From positions 1 through 64,000 of the forward strand of contig CAJXTZ010000004.1 in assembly GCA_913061345.1 (NCBI GenBank): a stretch of DNA of 64,000 nt, written 5' to 3'. Made by a program: the position numbers and the translations under genes. Of the stretch, positions 44,644 through 51,870 are shown piece after piece (the stretch's first letter is position 1; each line of letters opens with the position of its first letter). The notes below the pieces were generated by a model, which saw only the letters and a program-made list of their open reading frames with translations, had not been told where the DNA came from and made no database searches. Origin of the DNA: an uncultured Erythrobacter sp. (lineage in GTDB: Bacteria; Pseudomonadota; Alphaproteobacteria; Sphingomonadales; Sphingomonadaceae).

Positions 44644-45843
44644 GTGACGCGCGAATTGAAAATCGGTTTTCTTCCACTGGTCGATGCCTGCCTGCCGATC
44701 TTGGCACAGGAGCATGGCTTTGCGGAAGAGGAGGGACTTGCTCTCACCTTCCTGCGCGATGTGAGTTGGGCAACTGTGCTTGATCGATTGCTGTACGGTC
44801 ATAGCGATGCTGCCCATATGTTGGCCCCGCTAGCCATTGCGACAACGCTGGGTCGTGGCCGTCCGGCATCCTCACTGGTCGCGCCCTTCGTGCTCGGTCT
44901 CAATGGCAATGCCATCACGGTGGCGAAACCTCTCGCGCAGAAAATATGCAAGCCGGGCGGATTTGGCGATCCCGCTGCGGTGGGTGCGGCGCTCAAGCAG
45001 GAATTGGAAGCATCGAATCGCAGGATGCGCTTCGGAGTCGTACACCGCTATTCAAGCCATAGTTACAAACTTCGCTACTGGCTCGCAGCATCGGGCATCA
45101 GGCCGGATAAGGACGTCGAAATCGTTACCATTGCCCCACCTTTCGTAGCCGATGCACTGGCCGCGGGCGAGATCGACGGGGCCAGCGTGGGCGAGCCATG
45201 GAACAGCGTCAGCGTGGAGCGCGACGTTGGGACAATCGTTCTCGCCACCGCACAAATCTGGCGGCGGGGCGTTGAAAAGGTTCTGGCTATGAAGGAAGGT
45301 GTCATGACCGACCGGCGAGAGAATGTGGAAAGCCTGATCCGCGCATTGCGAAAGGCAGGGGCGCATTTCGTCGACCCAGAAAACTGGGAAACCAATGCCC
45401 GAATCCTCGCGCAGGAATCCTACCTCAATGCTCCCGAAGAACTGGTGCGGCGCTCAATCTCTGATCACCTTGTATTGGTAAAGGGCGCGGGCGAGGTGCA
45501 TTATCCCGATTTTATGTTCCAACATAGCGAGGCCGCTAATTTCCCATGGGTGAGCCAAGCTGCCTGGCTTTATTCGCAAATGGTCCGCTGGGGCCAGGTC
45601 GAGTACGACGCGGAAGTGGCCCGCAGGGCAGCCGGCGTGTTCCGGCCCGATGTCTATCGCTCTGCGCTGAAAGACACGGGGGATGATTTGCCTGCGGCCA
45701 ATTCAAAGGTGGAGGGAAGTGTCAGCCAGCTTACCCAGATCGGCGCACAGCAAGGGACCATCACGCTGTCAGCCAACAGTTTTTTCGACGGAAGAAGCTT
45801 CGACCCCGAGATGATTGAAGCCTATCTCGCGCAACTGCCATAA
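44644..45843 (+). CDS. nasS: NasS, cytoplasmic nitrate sensor (NrtA-like)
   Basis: A 399-residue nitrate/nitrite-binding protein homologous to the transporter lipoprotein NrtA encoded next, but without any signal peptide (MTRELKIGFLPLVDACLPI), so it stays in the cytoplasm. It shares with NrtA the LNGNAITV, SSHSYKLRYWLAA, VGEPWNS and MVRWGQV segments. In characterised systems NasS binds NasT and releases it on nitrate binding. It starts with GTG behind GGAG and is followed by the first RNA leader. Confidence 0.92.
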   Translation: MTRELKIGFLPLVDACLPILAQEHGFAEEEGLALTFLRDVSWATVLDRLLYGHSDAAHMLAPLAIATTLGRGRPASSLVAPFVLGLNGNAITVAKPLAQKICKPGGFGDPAAVGAALKQELEASNRRMRFGVVHRYSSHSYKLRYWLAASGIRPDKDVEIVTIAPPFVADALAAGEIDGASVGEPWNSVSVERDVGTIVLATAQIWRRGVEKVLAMKEGVMTDRRENVESLIRALRKAGAHFVDPENWETNARILAQESYLNAPEELVRRSISDHLVLVKGAGEVHYPDFMFQHSEAANFPWVSQAAWLYSQMVRWGQVEYDAEVARRAAGVFRPDVYRSALKDTGDDLPAANSKVEGSVSQLTQIGAQQGTITLSANSFFDGRSFDPEMIEAYLAQLP

Positions 45844-45926
45844 CAACAAATTTTACGCTGCACTGCAAAAAACGCTTTACTGCGCGCCTCCGAATCGCCT
45901 ATTCAAATGATTGAGCGGAGCCGCTC

Positions 45927-45991
45927 CACCCATTGACGGGTGATTGTCGGCGGTTCCTCCCAGTTTCAACATTGCGTGGCAACGTCGCCGC
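45927..45991 (+). promoter_or_regulatory. NasT-binding two-hairpin leader of the nitrate transport operon
   Basis: Two short hairpins with six-base loops. P1 is CACCC-ATTGAC-GGGTG (45927-45942) and P2 is GTGGC-AACGTC-GCCGC (45976-45991). Both loops have A at position 1 and G at position 4, the known requirement for ANTAR proteins. The 3' arm of P2 is part of the 5' arm of the following terminator, so binding of NasT to P1-P2 would block the terminator. The same arrangement recurs at 51732-51794. Confidence 0.85.
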
Positions 45992-46034
45992 CCGATCTGG
46001 CCCTTGAGTGGGGCCATGTCGTGGCGGCTTTTTT
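45987..46034 (+). terminator. Conditional intrinsic terminator in the nrtA leader
   Basis: GCCGCC (45987-45992) pairs with GGCGGC (46023-46028), with further pairing CGA/TCG and TGGCCC/GGGCCA inside, followed directly by TTTTTT (46029-46034). It ends 32 bp before the nrtA start and competes with hairpin P2 for the shared GCCGC arm. Confidence 0.88.
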
Positions 46035-46066
46035 GTGTTCTGCGCCGGCACTTGGAGATGCAATCG

Positions 46067-47500
46067 ATGATCAGGCTTGGAAATCGCGGCTTCAACAGGC
46101 GTAGGACTTTGGGAGTCCTTGCGGCACTGGTAGCGGGAATAACGCTGGCAGGCTGCGGTAGCAGTGAAGCGAATAGCGAGGCGAAAGCCGGCGCGGCCAG
46201 CATCGATGGGCCGATCGAGAAACCCAACCTCACGCTGGGCTTCATCAAGCTGACCGACATGGCTCCACTGGCTGTGGCGCTTGAAAAAGGCTTCTTCACG
46301 GAAGAAGGGCTCAATGTCCGGCTGGAACCGCAGGCGAACTGGAAGGTGCTGCTTGACGGCGTCATCGGCGGCCAGCTTGACGCGGCCCACATGCTGGCAG
46401 GGCAGCCCATCGCGGCAACCATTGGTTACGGCACGAAAGCTGACTTGATCGCACCGATCAGCCTTGATCTCAACGGTAATGCAATAACCGTATCGAACCG
46501 CGTTTGGGACATGATTCGCGACGACCTGCCCGAAGAAAATGGCCGTCCTGTCCATCCGATTTCGGCGTCGCATCTGAAGCCCGTGGTTGAGCAGTTCGAG
46601 GCGCAGGGGCGCCCCTTCAATATGGGGATGGTATTCCCCGTCTCGACCCATAATTATGAACTGCGCTATTGGCTCGCGGCCGGAGGCCTGAGCCCGGGAT
46701 TCTACACCGATGGCGACGTGACTGGCACAGTGGATGCAGACGTCAAACTATCTGTTACGCCTCCTCCGCAAATGCCCGCGACGCTCGAAGCAGGAACAAT
46801 CGAAGGCTATTGCGTCGGCGAACCTTGGAACCAGCAGGCAGTGTCCATGGGTATTGGCGTGCCGGTGATTACCGACGACCAGATATGGAACGACAATCCG
46901 GAAAAGGTGCTGGGGCTGCGAGAAGACTTTGCCGAGCGTTACCCGGCCACAATTGCGGCATTGCTGCGCGCGATCATCAAGGCTCAACAATGGCTCGACG
47001 CGGATGATGGGGTCAATCGCGAAGAAGCGGTCGAGATTCTGTCGCGACCCAATTATGTCGGAGCCAATGCCGATGTGATCGCCGCCAGCATGACCGGCTA
47101 CTTCACCTTCGAAAAGGGGGACACGCGGCCTGCGCAGGACTTCAACGTCTTCTTCAATAAATATGCCGGCTATCCCTATTATTCGGACGCCATCTGGTAC
47201 CTCACCCAAATGCGCCGCTGGGGTCAGGTCGCTAGCGACAAGAGCGATGACTGGTACTTCACCACAGCGCAGGCGGTCTATCGTCCCGATCTCTACATGG
47301 CAGCCGCCAATCAATTGATCGAAGACGGCGTCATCGATGAAGGCGACGTCCCCACGACGGACGGTTTCCGCGATCCCCAAAGCGGGTTCATCGATGGTAT
47401 CACTTTCGATGGCCGCGCACCCAATGATTACCTGTCGCGTTTCAGCATCGGCCTGAAACAGGGCCAGCGCGTTACCGCAGCCGGCATCTCCGAGAATTGA
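46067..47500 (+). CDS. nrtA: Nitrate ABC transporter substrate-binding lipoprotein
   Basis: Periplasmic nitrate-binding protein of 477 residues. The ATG at 46067 follows GGAG by nine bases; a longer frame would run through the terminator hairpin. The N-terminus has RRR at 11-13, a hydrophobic stretch and the lipobox LAGC with Cys30, so it is a lipoprotein (possibly Tat-exported). Conserved NrtA features include LDLNGNAITVSN, HNYELRYWLAAGG and VGEPWNQQAV. It leads the nrtA-nrtB-ATPase-porin transcription unit behind the NasT-controlled terminator. Confidence 0.9.
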   Translation: MIRLGNRGFNRRRTLGVLAALVAGITLAGCGSSEANSEAKAGAASIDGPIEKPNLTLGFIKLTDMAPLAVALEKGFFTEEGLNVRLEPQANWKVLLDGVIGGQLDAAHMLAGQPIAATIGYGTKADLIAPISLDLNGNAITVSNRVWDMIRDDLPEENGRPVHPISASHLKPVVEQFEAQGRPFNMGMVFPVSTHNYELRYWLAAGGLSPGFYTDGDVTGTVDADVKLSVTPPPQMPATLEAGTIEGYCVGEPWNQQAVSMGIGVPVITDDQIWNDNPEKVLGLREDFAERYPATIAALLRAIIKAQQWLDADDGVNREEAVEILSRPNYVGANADVIAASMTGYFTFEKGDTRPAQDFNVFFNKYAGYPYYSDAIWYLTQMRRWGQVASDKSDDWYFTTAQAVYRPDLYMAAANQLIEDGVIDEGDVPTTDGFRDPQSGFIDGITFDGRAPNDYLSRFSIGLKQGQRVTAAGISEN

Positions 47501-47529
47501 TTGCTGCGAAGAGCGAAGGATATTCCAAC

Positions 47530-48594
47530 ATGGCTACCGCATTTGTAGATTTGGAAGGGCAGAAAGTGCCCGCGACCGAGGAGGCTTCCGCTTCGCTCGC
47601 CAACAAGCCCGACGGCTCGGCTGCGAAACCGGGAACCTCTTCAAAAGGAAATGGATCCGGCCTGCTGGCGGCCAAAATGCCGGACTTGATGCGCGGGGTA
47701 ATCGCGCCAATGATGGGGATCTTGGTGTTTCTTGGCATGTGGGCTGTGCTTGCTCCACAAGTTGATACGTCGCTCGGCGCGCTGCCCGGGCCGGTCGAGG
47801 TCGTTGAACAGGGCGCCGCGCTGTTTGACGAGTGGGGTGCAGCGCAGGAAATCGAAGCGCAATTCTACGCCGATCAGGAAGTGCGCAATCAAGCAGCAAT
47901 AGAGGCGGGCAACCCCGGTGCGGTGACTGATTTTACCTACGCCGGTCCGCCTACCTTCCTTGACCAGATTCTCACCTCCCTGGAAACGGTGGCCCTGGGA
48001 TTCGGACTTGCCACCGTGGTAGCTGTGCCGATTGGCCTTGCGTGCGGGTTGTCGCCTTTGCTCAATGCGGCAATCAATCCGATTGTGCAGATCATGAAGC
48101 CGGTCAGCCCGCTGGCATGGCTGCCCATCGTGACCATGGTTATTTCTGCAATGATCACCGGTGCGGACCCGTTTCTGCCAAAGGCTTTCGTGATATCCGC
48201 CCTGGTGGTGATGCTGTGCTCTCTCTGGCCGACGCTCATCAACACGGCTGTCGGCGCCAGTTCGATTGACAAAGATCTGCTCAATGTAGGCCGGGTGCTC
48301 AAGCTGGGCTGGTTCGCCAAGCTGACTTGTCTGGTCTTGCCTGCCTCCCTGCCTTACATCTTTACCGGCATGCGGTTGTCGCTTGGCGTAGGCTGGATGG
48401 TGCTGATTGCGGCGGAAATGCTCGCCCAGAATCCGGGTCTCGGCAAGTTTGTGTGGGATGAGTTCCAAAACGGCTCCAGTCAGTCGCTGGCCCGAATCAT
48501 GTTTGCCGTCATCGTGATCGGTTTGATCGGCTTTGGTCTCGACCGGATCATGATGGCCCTGCAATCCTTTGTCTCCCGCAACAGGACTATATGA
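47530..48594 (+). CDS. nrtB: Nitrate ABC transporter permease
   Basis: A 354-residue inner-membrane permease from the ATG at 47530. A soluble N-terminal tail of about 55 residues precedes the first membrane span. A 70-residue periplasmic insertion comes before the five-helix permease core. The cytoplasmic coupling loop reads GRVLKLGWFAKLTCLVLPASLPYIF followed by GWMVLIAAEML, as in NrtB/SsuC permeases. It overlaps the ATPase gene (ATGA). Confidence 0.88.
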   Translation: MATAFVDLEGQKVPATEEASASLANKPDGSAAKPGTSSKGNGSGLLAAKMPDLMRGVIAPMMGILVFLGMWAVLAPQVDTSLGALPGPVEVVEQGAALFDEWGAAQEIEAQFYADQEVRNQAAIEAGNPGAVTDFTYAGPPTFLDQILTSLETVALGFGLATVVAVPIGLACGLSPLLNAAINPIVQIMKPVSPLAWLPIVTMVISAMITGADPFLPKAFVISALVVMLCSLWPTLINTAVGASSIDKDLLNVGRVLKLGWFAKLTCLVLPASLPYIFTGMRLSLGVGWMVLIAAEMLAQNPGLGKFVWDEFQNGSSQSLARIMFAVIVIGLIGFGLDRIMMALQSFVSRNRTI

Positions 48595-50279
48595 TTATGG
48601 CACAGCCGATCCTTTCCCTGAGGGGCGTAACCAAAACCTATGCCAGCCAGAATGGCGAAGCGACCCAAGTATTGGGAGGCATTGACCTCGACATTGCCGA
48701 AGGTGAATTCGTAGCGATCCTTGGCTTTTCCGGGGCGGGCAAGACTACGCTGATCAATTCAGTCGCCGGACTTGTCGAACCCGACACAGGAGATATCCTC
48801 CTCAAGGGAGCCAGAATTGAAGGTACAGGCAAAGATCGCGGTCTTGTCTTTCAGTCTTATTCGCTCTTTCCATGGCTGACAGTCGAAGCGAATGTCGCGC
48901 TGGCGGTAGACGCCGTGCACAAAGACAAGAGCAAGGCAGAGCGTGGCGCGCTGGTGAAGCAAAAGGTCGAGCTTGTCGGGTTGGGCCATGCGATAGACCG
49001 CAAACCGGGACAATTATCGGGCGGCATGCGCCAGCGGGTGGCCGTGGCCCGGGCGCTGGCGATGGAGCCGGAGATTCTTCTCTTGGATGAGCCGCTTTCG
49101 GCCCTTGATGCGCTGACACGCGCCAAATTGCAGGACGAGATAGAGCGGATTCGCAAGGAAGAGGGTCGCACCATTCTTCTTGTTACCAATGACGTGGATG
49201 AAGCGCTTCTTCTGGCTGATCGCGTTGCGGTGCTCACTCCTGCTCCCGCGGCACGGATCGGCAACATCTACGATGTGGATGTGCCGCGTCCTCGTGACCG
49301 CGAGGAAGTGAATGGGGATGTCCGTTATCAGCAGCTCCGCCGCGAAATCGTGTCCTATCTCGGATCGCTTAATGATGCATCCGGCGCCGTGGGTGGAAGT
49401 ACGATCGATCTTCCCAATGTCACCCCGCTTGACCTTGCACCACCCCCGCAAGCCTATCGCGAAGCGGCGCAGAGTCCGGTCGACAAACGCTATCTTGAAT
49501 TCTTCAAGCTCGACAAGGTCTATCCCACGCCCAAAGGGCCTCTTACGGTGGTCGAGGATTTCAGCCTGATCATGGACAAGGGGGAATTCGTCTCTCTGAT
49601 CGGCCACTCGGGCTGCGGCAAGTCGACCGTCCTGACGATGGCGGCAGGGCTCAACGAGATTTCGGGCGGCGGTATCGTGCTGGAAAACCGCGAAATCAGC
49701 ACCGCCGGGCCGGACAAGGCTGTAGTGTTCCAGTCGCCCAGCCTCATGCCCTGGCTGACGGCGCGGCAGAATGTCGCATTGGGTGTGGAGCGCGTCTATC
49801 CTCACGCTGCCCGGGCCGAACGGCGCGACATCGTGGATTATTACTTGGAAAGAGTGGGGCTTGGGACTGCCAAGGACAAGCTGGCTGCGGAGATGTCGAA
49901 CGGCATGCGTCAGCGCGTTGGCATTGCCCGGGCCTTTGCGCTTAGCCCGCGATTGCTACTGCTTGATGAGCCTTTCGGAATGCTTGACAGCCTGACACGC
50001 TGGGATTTGCAGGATGTGCTGGTAGAAACCTGGAACCGCACCGAGGTGACCGCCATCATGGTGACACACGATGTCGACGAGGCGATCCTGCTGGCTGATC
50101 GGGTGGTTATGATGACCAATGGTCCCCAGGCGACTGTTGGCAAGGTGCTGGAAGTGGATTTGCCGCGCCCCCGCAACCGTAAGGAGTTGCTCGATCATCC
50201 ACAATTCTATCGCTATCGACAGGAAGTTCTGCATTTCCTCGCCGAATATGATCACGGGCCAGCCGCTCAGGCGGCCTGA
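48591..50279 (+). CDS. Nitrate ABC transporter ATPase with two fused nucleotide-binding domains
   Basis: A 562-residue protein carrying two complete ABC ATPase domains in tandem. Domain 1 (about 8-255) has Walker A GFSGAGKTT, signature LSGGMRQRV and LLLDEP. Domain 2 (about 300-550) has GHSGCGKST, MSNGMRQRV and LLLDEP. A Pro-rich linker with LAPPPQAYREAA joins them. The switch-loop His is present in domain 2 (VTHDVDEA) but is Asn in domain 1 (VTNDVDEA), so one of the two ATP sites may be slow or inactive. The fusion corresponds to NrtC plus NrtD without the NrtC sensor domain. Confidence 0.9.
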   Translation: MIMAQPILSLRGVTKTYASQNGEATQVLGGIDLDIAEGEFVAILGFSGAGKTTLINSVAGLVEPDTGDILLKGARIEGTGKDRGLVFQSYSLFPWLTVEANVALAVDAVHKDKSKAERGALVKQKVELVGLGHAIDRKPGQLSGGMRQRVAVARALAMEPEILLLDEPLSALDALTRAKLQDEIERIRKEEGRTILLVTNDVDEALLLADRVAVLTPAPAARIGNIYDVDVPRPRDREEVNGDVRYQQLRREIVSYLGSLNDASGAVGGSTIDLPNVTPLDLAPPPQAYREAAQSPVDKRYLEFFKLDKVYPTPKGPLTVVEDFSLIMDKGEFVSLIGHSGCGKSTVLTMAAGLNEISGGGIVLENREISTAGPDKAVVFQSPSLMPWLTARQNVALGVERVYPHAARAERRDIVDYYLERVGLGTAKDKLAAEMSNGMRQRVGIARAFALSPRLLLLDEPFGMLDSLTRWDLQDVLVETWNRTEVTAIMVTHDVDEAILLADRVVMMTNGPQATVGKVLEVDLPRPRNRKELLDHPQFYRYRQEVLHFLAEYDHGPAAQAA

Positions 50280-50423
50280 CAGTACACTTTGAAAGAGGCA
50301 GGGGCGGCAAAGGCGCCGTCACCAGCGACATATGATCTGCCGGTATATTCGGCTGTCGGCGGGCAATGGCGTCCGCCTCTCAATTCGATAGCGAACCCTG
50401 GGTTCGCACGAGGGAGGTGACCC

Positions 50424-51632
50424 ATGCGTTTTTCGATTTTTCTGCTTACTGCTTCTTCTATCCTTGTCGCCACACCGGCACTGGCCGCTCCCGATGAGCC
50501 GATCATGCTGGGCGAGGACATCTCGCTGCGCATCATGGCTAATGCACGCGTCCGCTATGAAACGGTCAATCAGGACAATGCGGCGGACAATGCCGATGCA
50601 CTGACAGCCCGAGCACGGATAGGGGCGATGATCGCCACCGGCGGTCTCGAAGTTCTTGCCGAAGGGGAATTCACCGGCGCGCTGGCAGATGACTATAATG
50701 ACACATTGCCCGGCAACGGCATCGAGCCTTTTTCAGTTGTCGCCGATCCGGAAAATGCAGAGCTGAACCGGCTCCAGCTGTCCTACTCCGGAAGTGGCTA
50801 CACCGGCACGCTCGGCCGCCAGCGCATAATCATGGGTGACGCCCGTTTCGTGGGGAATGTCGGCTGGCGTCAGAACGAGCAGACCTTCGATGCATTGCGC
50901 TTTCAGGCGCGCCGCGGCAAAGTGAGCTTCGATGGCGCTTACGCGATTTCGCAGCGCACAATTTTTGGCAATGACAGCCCCAACGAACATTTCGAGGGCA
51001 CTTTCTTTCTCGGCAACCTTGGTATCGACATCGGGGGAGTGGATGTAACCGGGTTCGTCCATATCCTCGATTACGACACGCGGGTTGCCTTCTCCTCTCA
51101 GACCTACGGCGTCAGGGCCGATGTGGAGATCCCGCTGGGCGCGACTGCTCTCAAGCTGTCGGGCGCGCTGGCCACGCAGGACGAGGCGGGCGCAAATCCT
51201 GGCGATTACACGGCAGAATTCTATGCTTTCTCTGCAGGATTGGGCCTTGCCGGGTTTACTCTGACAGCCGGCTATGAAGAGCTGGGAAGCGATGGAGGAA
51301 TGGCCGCATTCCAGACTCCGCTGGCAACCTTGCATGCTTTCCAGGGCTGGGCGGATATTTTTCTGGTGACCCCTGCGAACGGGGTGCGCGATTACTACGC
51401 CACGATCCGGCGGCCCTTTACGCTTCCGGGTGTTGCCACCTTCAAGGCTGGGGTGACCTATCACCAGTTCGACAGCGATTTTGGCGGTCTGGAATATGGC
51501 AGCGAGTGGGACGCCTCGATTGGCTTCGACGCGGGGCCGGTAGGAATCTTGCTGAAATACGCGAATTACGATGCGGGCGGATTCGCCGTCGATACGGAGA
51601 AGCTCTGGATACAGGCCCAATACAGTTTCTAG
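50424..51632 (+). CDS. Outer-membrane porin (alginate-export/AlgE-like), probable nitrate channel
   Basis: A 402-residue outer-membrane beta-barrel protein. It has a signal peptide MRFSIFLLTASSILVATPALA, alternating amphipathic strands throughout and a C-terminal Phe (WIQAQYSF). Motifs such as ARIGAMIATGG and LGRQRIIMGDARFVGNVGWRQNEQ are typical of the alginate-export porin family found in sphingomonad nitrate operons. GGAGGTGA lies just before the ATG. Being downstream of the ABC transporter and upstream of nirB, it likely lets nitrate or nitrite through the outer membrane. Confidence 0.82.
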   Translation: MRFSIFLLTASSILVATPALAAPDEPIMLGEDISLRIMANARVRYETVNQDNAADNADALTARARIGAMIATGGLEVLAEGEFTGALADDYNDTLPGNGIEPFSVVADPENAELNRLQLSYSGSGYTGTLGRQRIIMGDARFVGNVGWRQNEQTFDALRFQARRGKVSFDGAYAISQRTIFGNDSPNEHFEGTFFLGNLGIDIGGVDVTGFVHILDYDTRVAFSSQTYGVRADVEIPLGATALKLSGALATQDEAGANPGDYTAEFYAFSAGLGLAGFTLTAGYEELGSDGGMAAFQTPLATLHAFQGWADIFLVTPANGVRDYYATIRRPFTLPGVATFKAGVTYHQFDSDFGGLEYGSEWDASIGFDAGPVGILLKYANYDAGGFAVDTEKLWIQAQYSF

Positions 51633-51731
51633 AGTTTTTGCAGAGGGGTGGCCTCAGGATATTGCACTGCAATAAATACTTGTCGTCGCCCACCTGCATG
51701 GTGTAATGAAGAAATCACACGGGAATCGCGC

Positions 51732-51794
51732 GGCTCATTGAAGGGCCGGGTATAAGCGAAACCCATTCAATCAGTTGCGTGGCAATGGTGCCGC
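51732..51794 (+). promoter_or_regulatory. NasT-binding two-hairpin leader of the nitrite/nitrate reductase operon
   Basis: P1 is GGCTC-ATTGAA-GGGCC (51732-51747; one G-U pair) and P2 is GTGGC-AATGGT-GCCGC (51779-51794). Both hexaloops have A1 and G4. The P2 stem and the TTGCGTGGCAA entry are identical to the first leader. As there, the 3' arm of P2 is shared with the terminator stem. Confidence 0.85.
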
Positions 51795-51834
51795 CTGGTC
51801 TGTCCTCCTCAGGACGCGACTTGGCGGCTTTTTT
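51790..51834 (+). terminator. Conditional intrinsic terminator in the nirB leader
   Basis: GCCGCC (51790-51795) pairs with GGCGGC (51823-51828), with inner stem GTCCT-CCTC-AGGAC, followed by TTTTTT (51829-51834). It ends 36 bp before the nirB start. An open frame that runs through it from 51775 is therefore not the true nirB start. Confidence 0.88.
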
Positions 51835-51870
51835 GCGTGCGCGTTCGGGCTGCGGCCTGTGGAGGTAAGA

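Noticed and set aside
45944..46066. N-terminal extension of the nitrate-binding lipoprotein
   Set aside because: The added 41 residues come from the RNA leader and would bury the lipoprotein signal; ATG 46067 fits the signal and GGAG.
45899..46651. Antisense open frame of about 250 codons over the nitrate leader and nrtA
   Set aside because: Shadow of nrtA; crosses the conserved RNA hairpins.
51775..51870. N-terminal extension of nirB by 32 codons
   Set aside because: It would be encoded by hairpin P2 and the terminator; GTG 51871 with GGAGG is the proper start.
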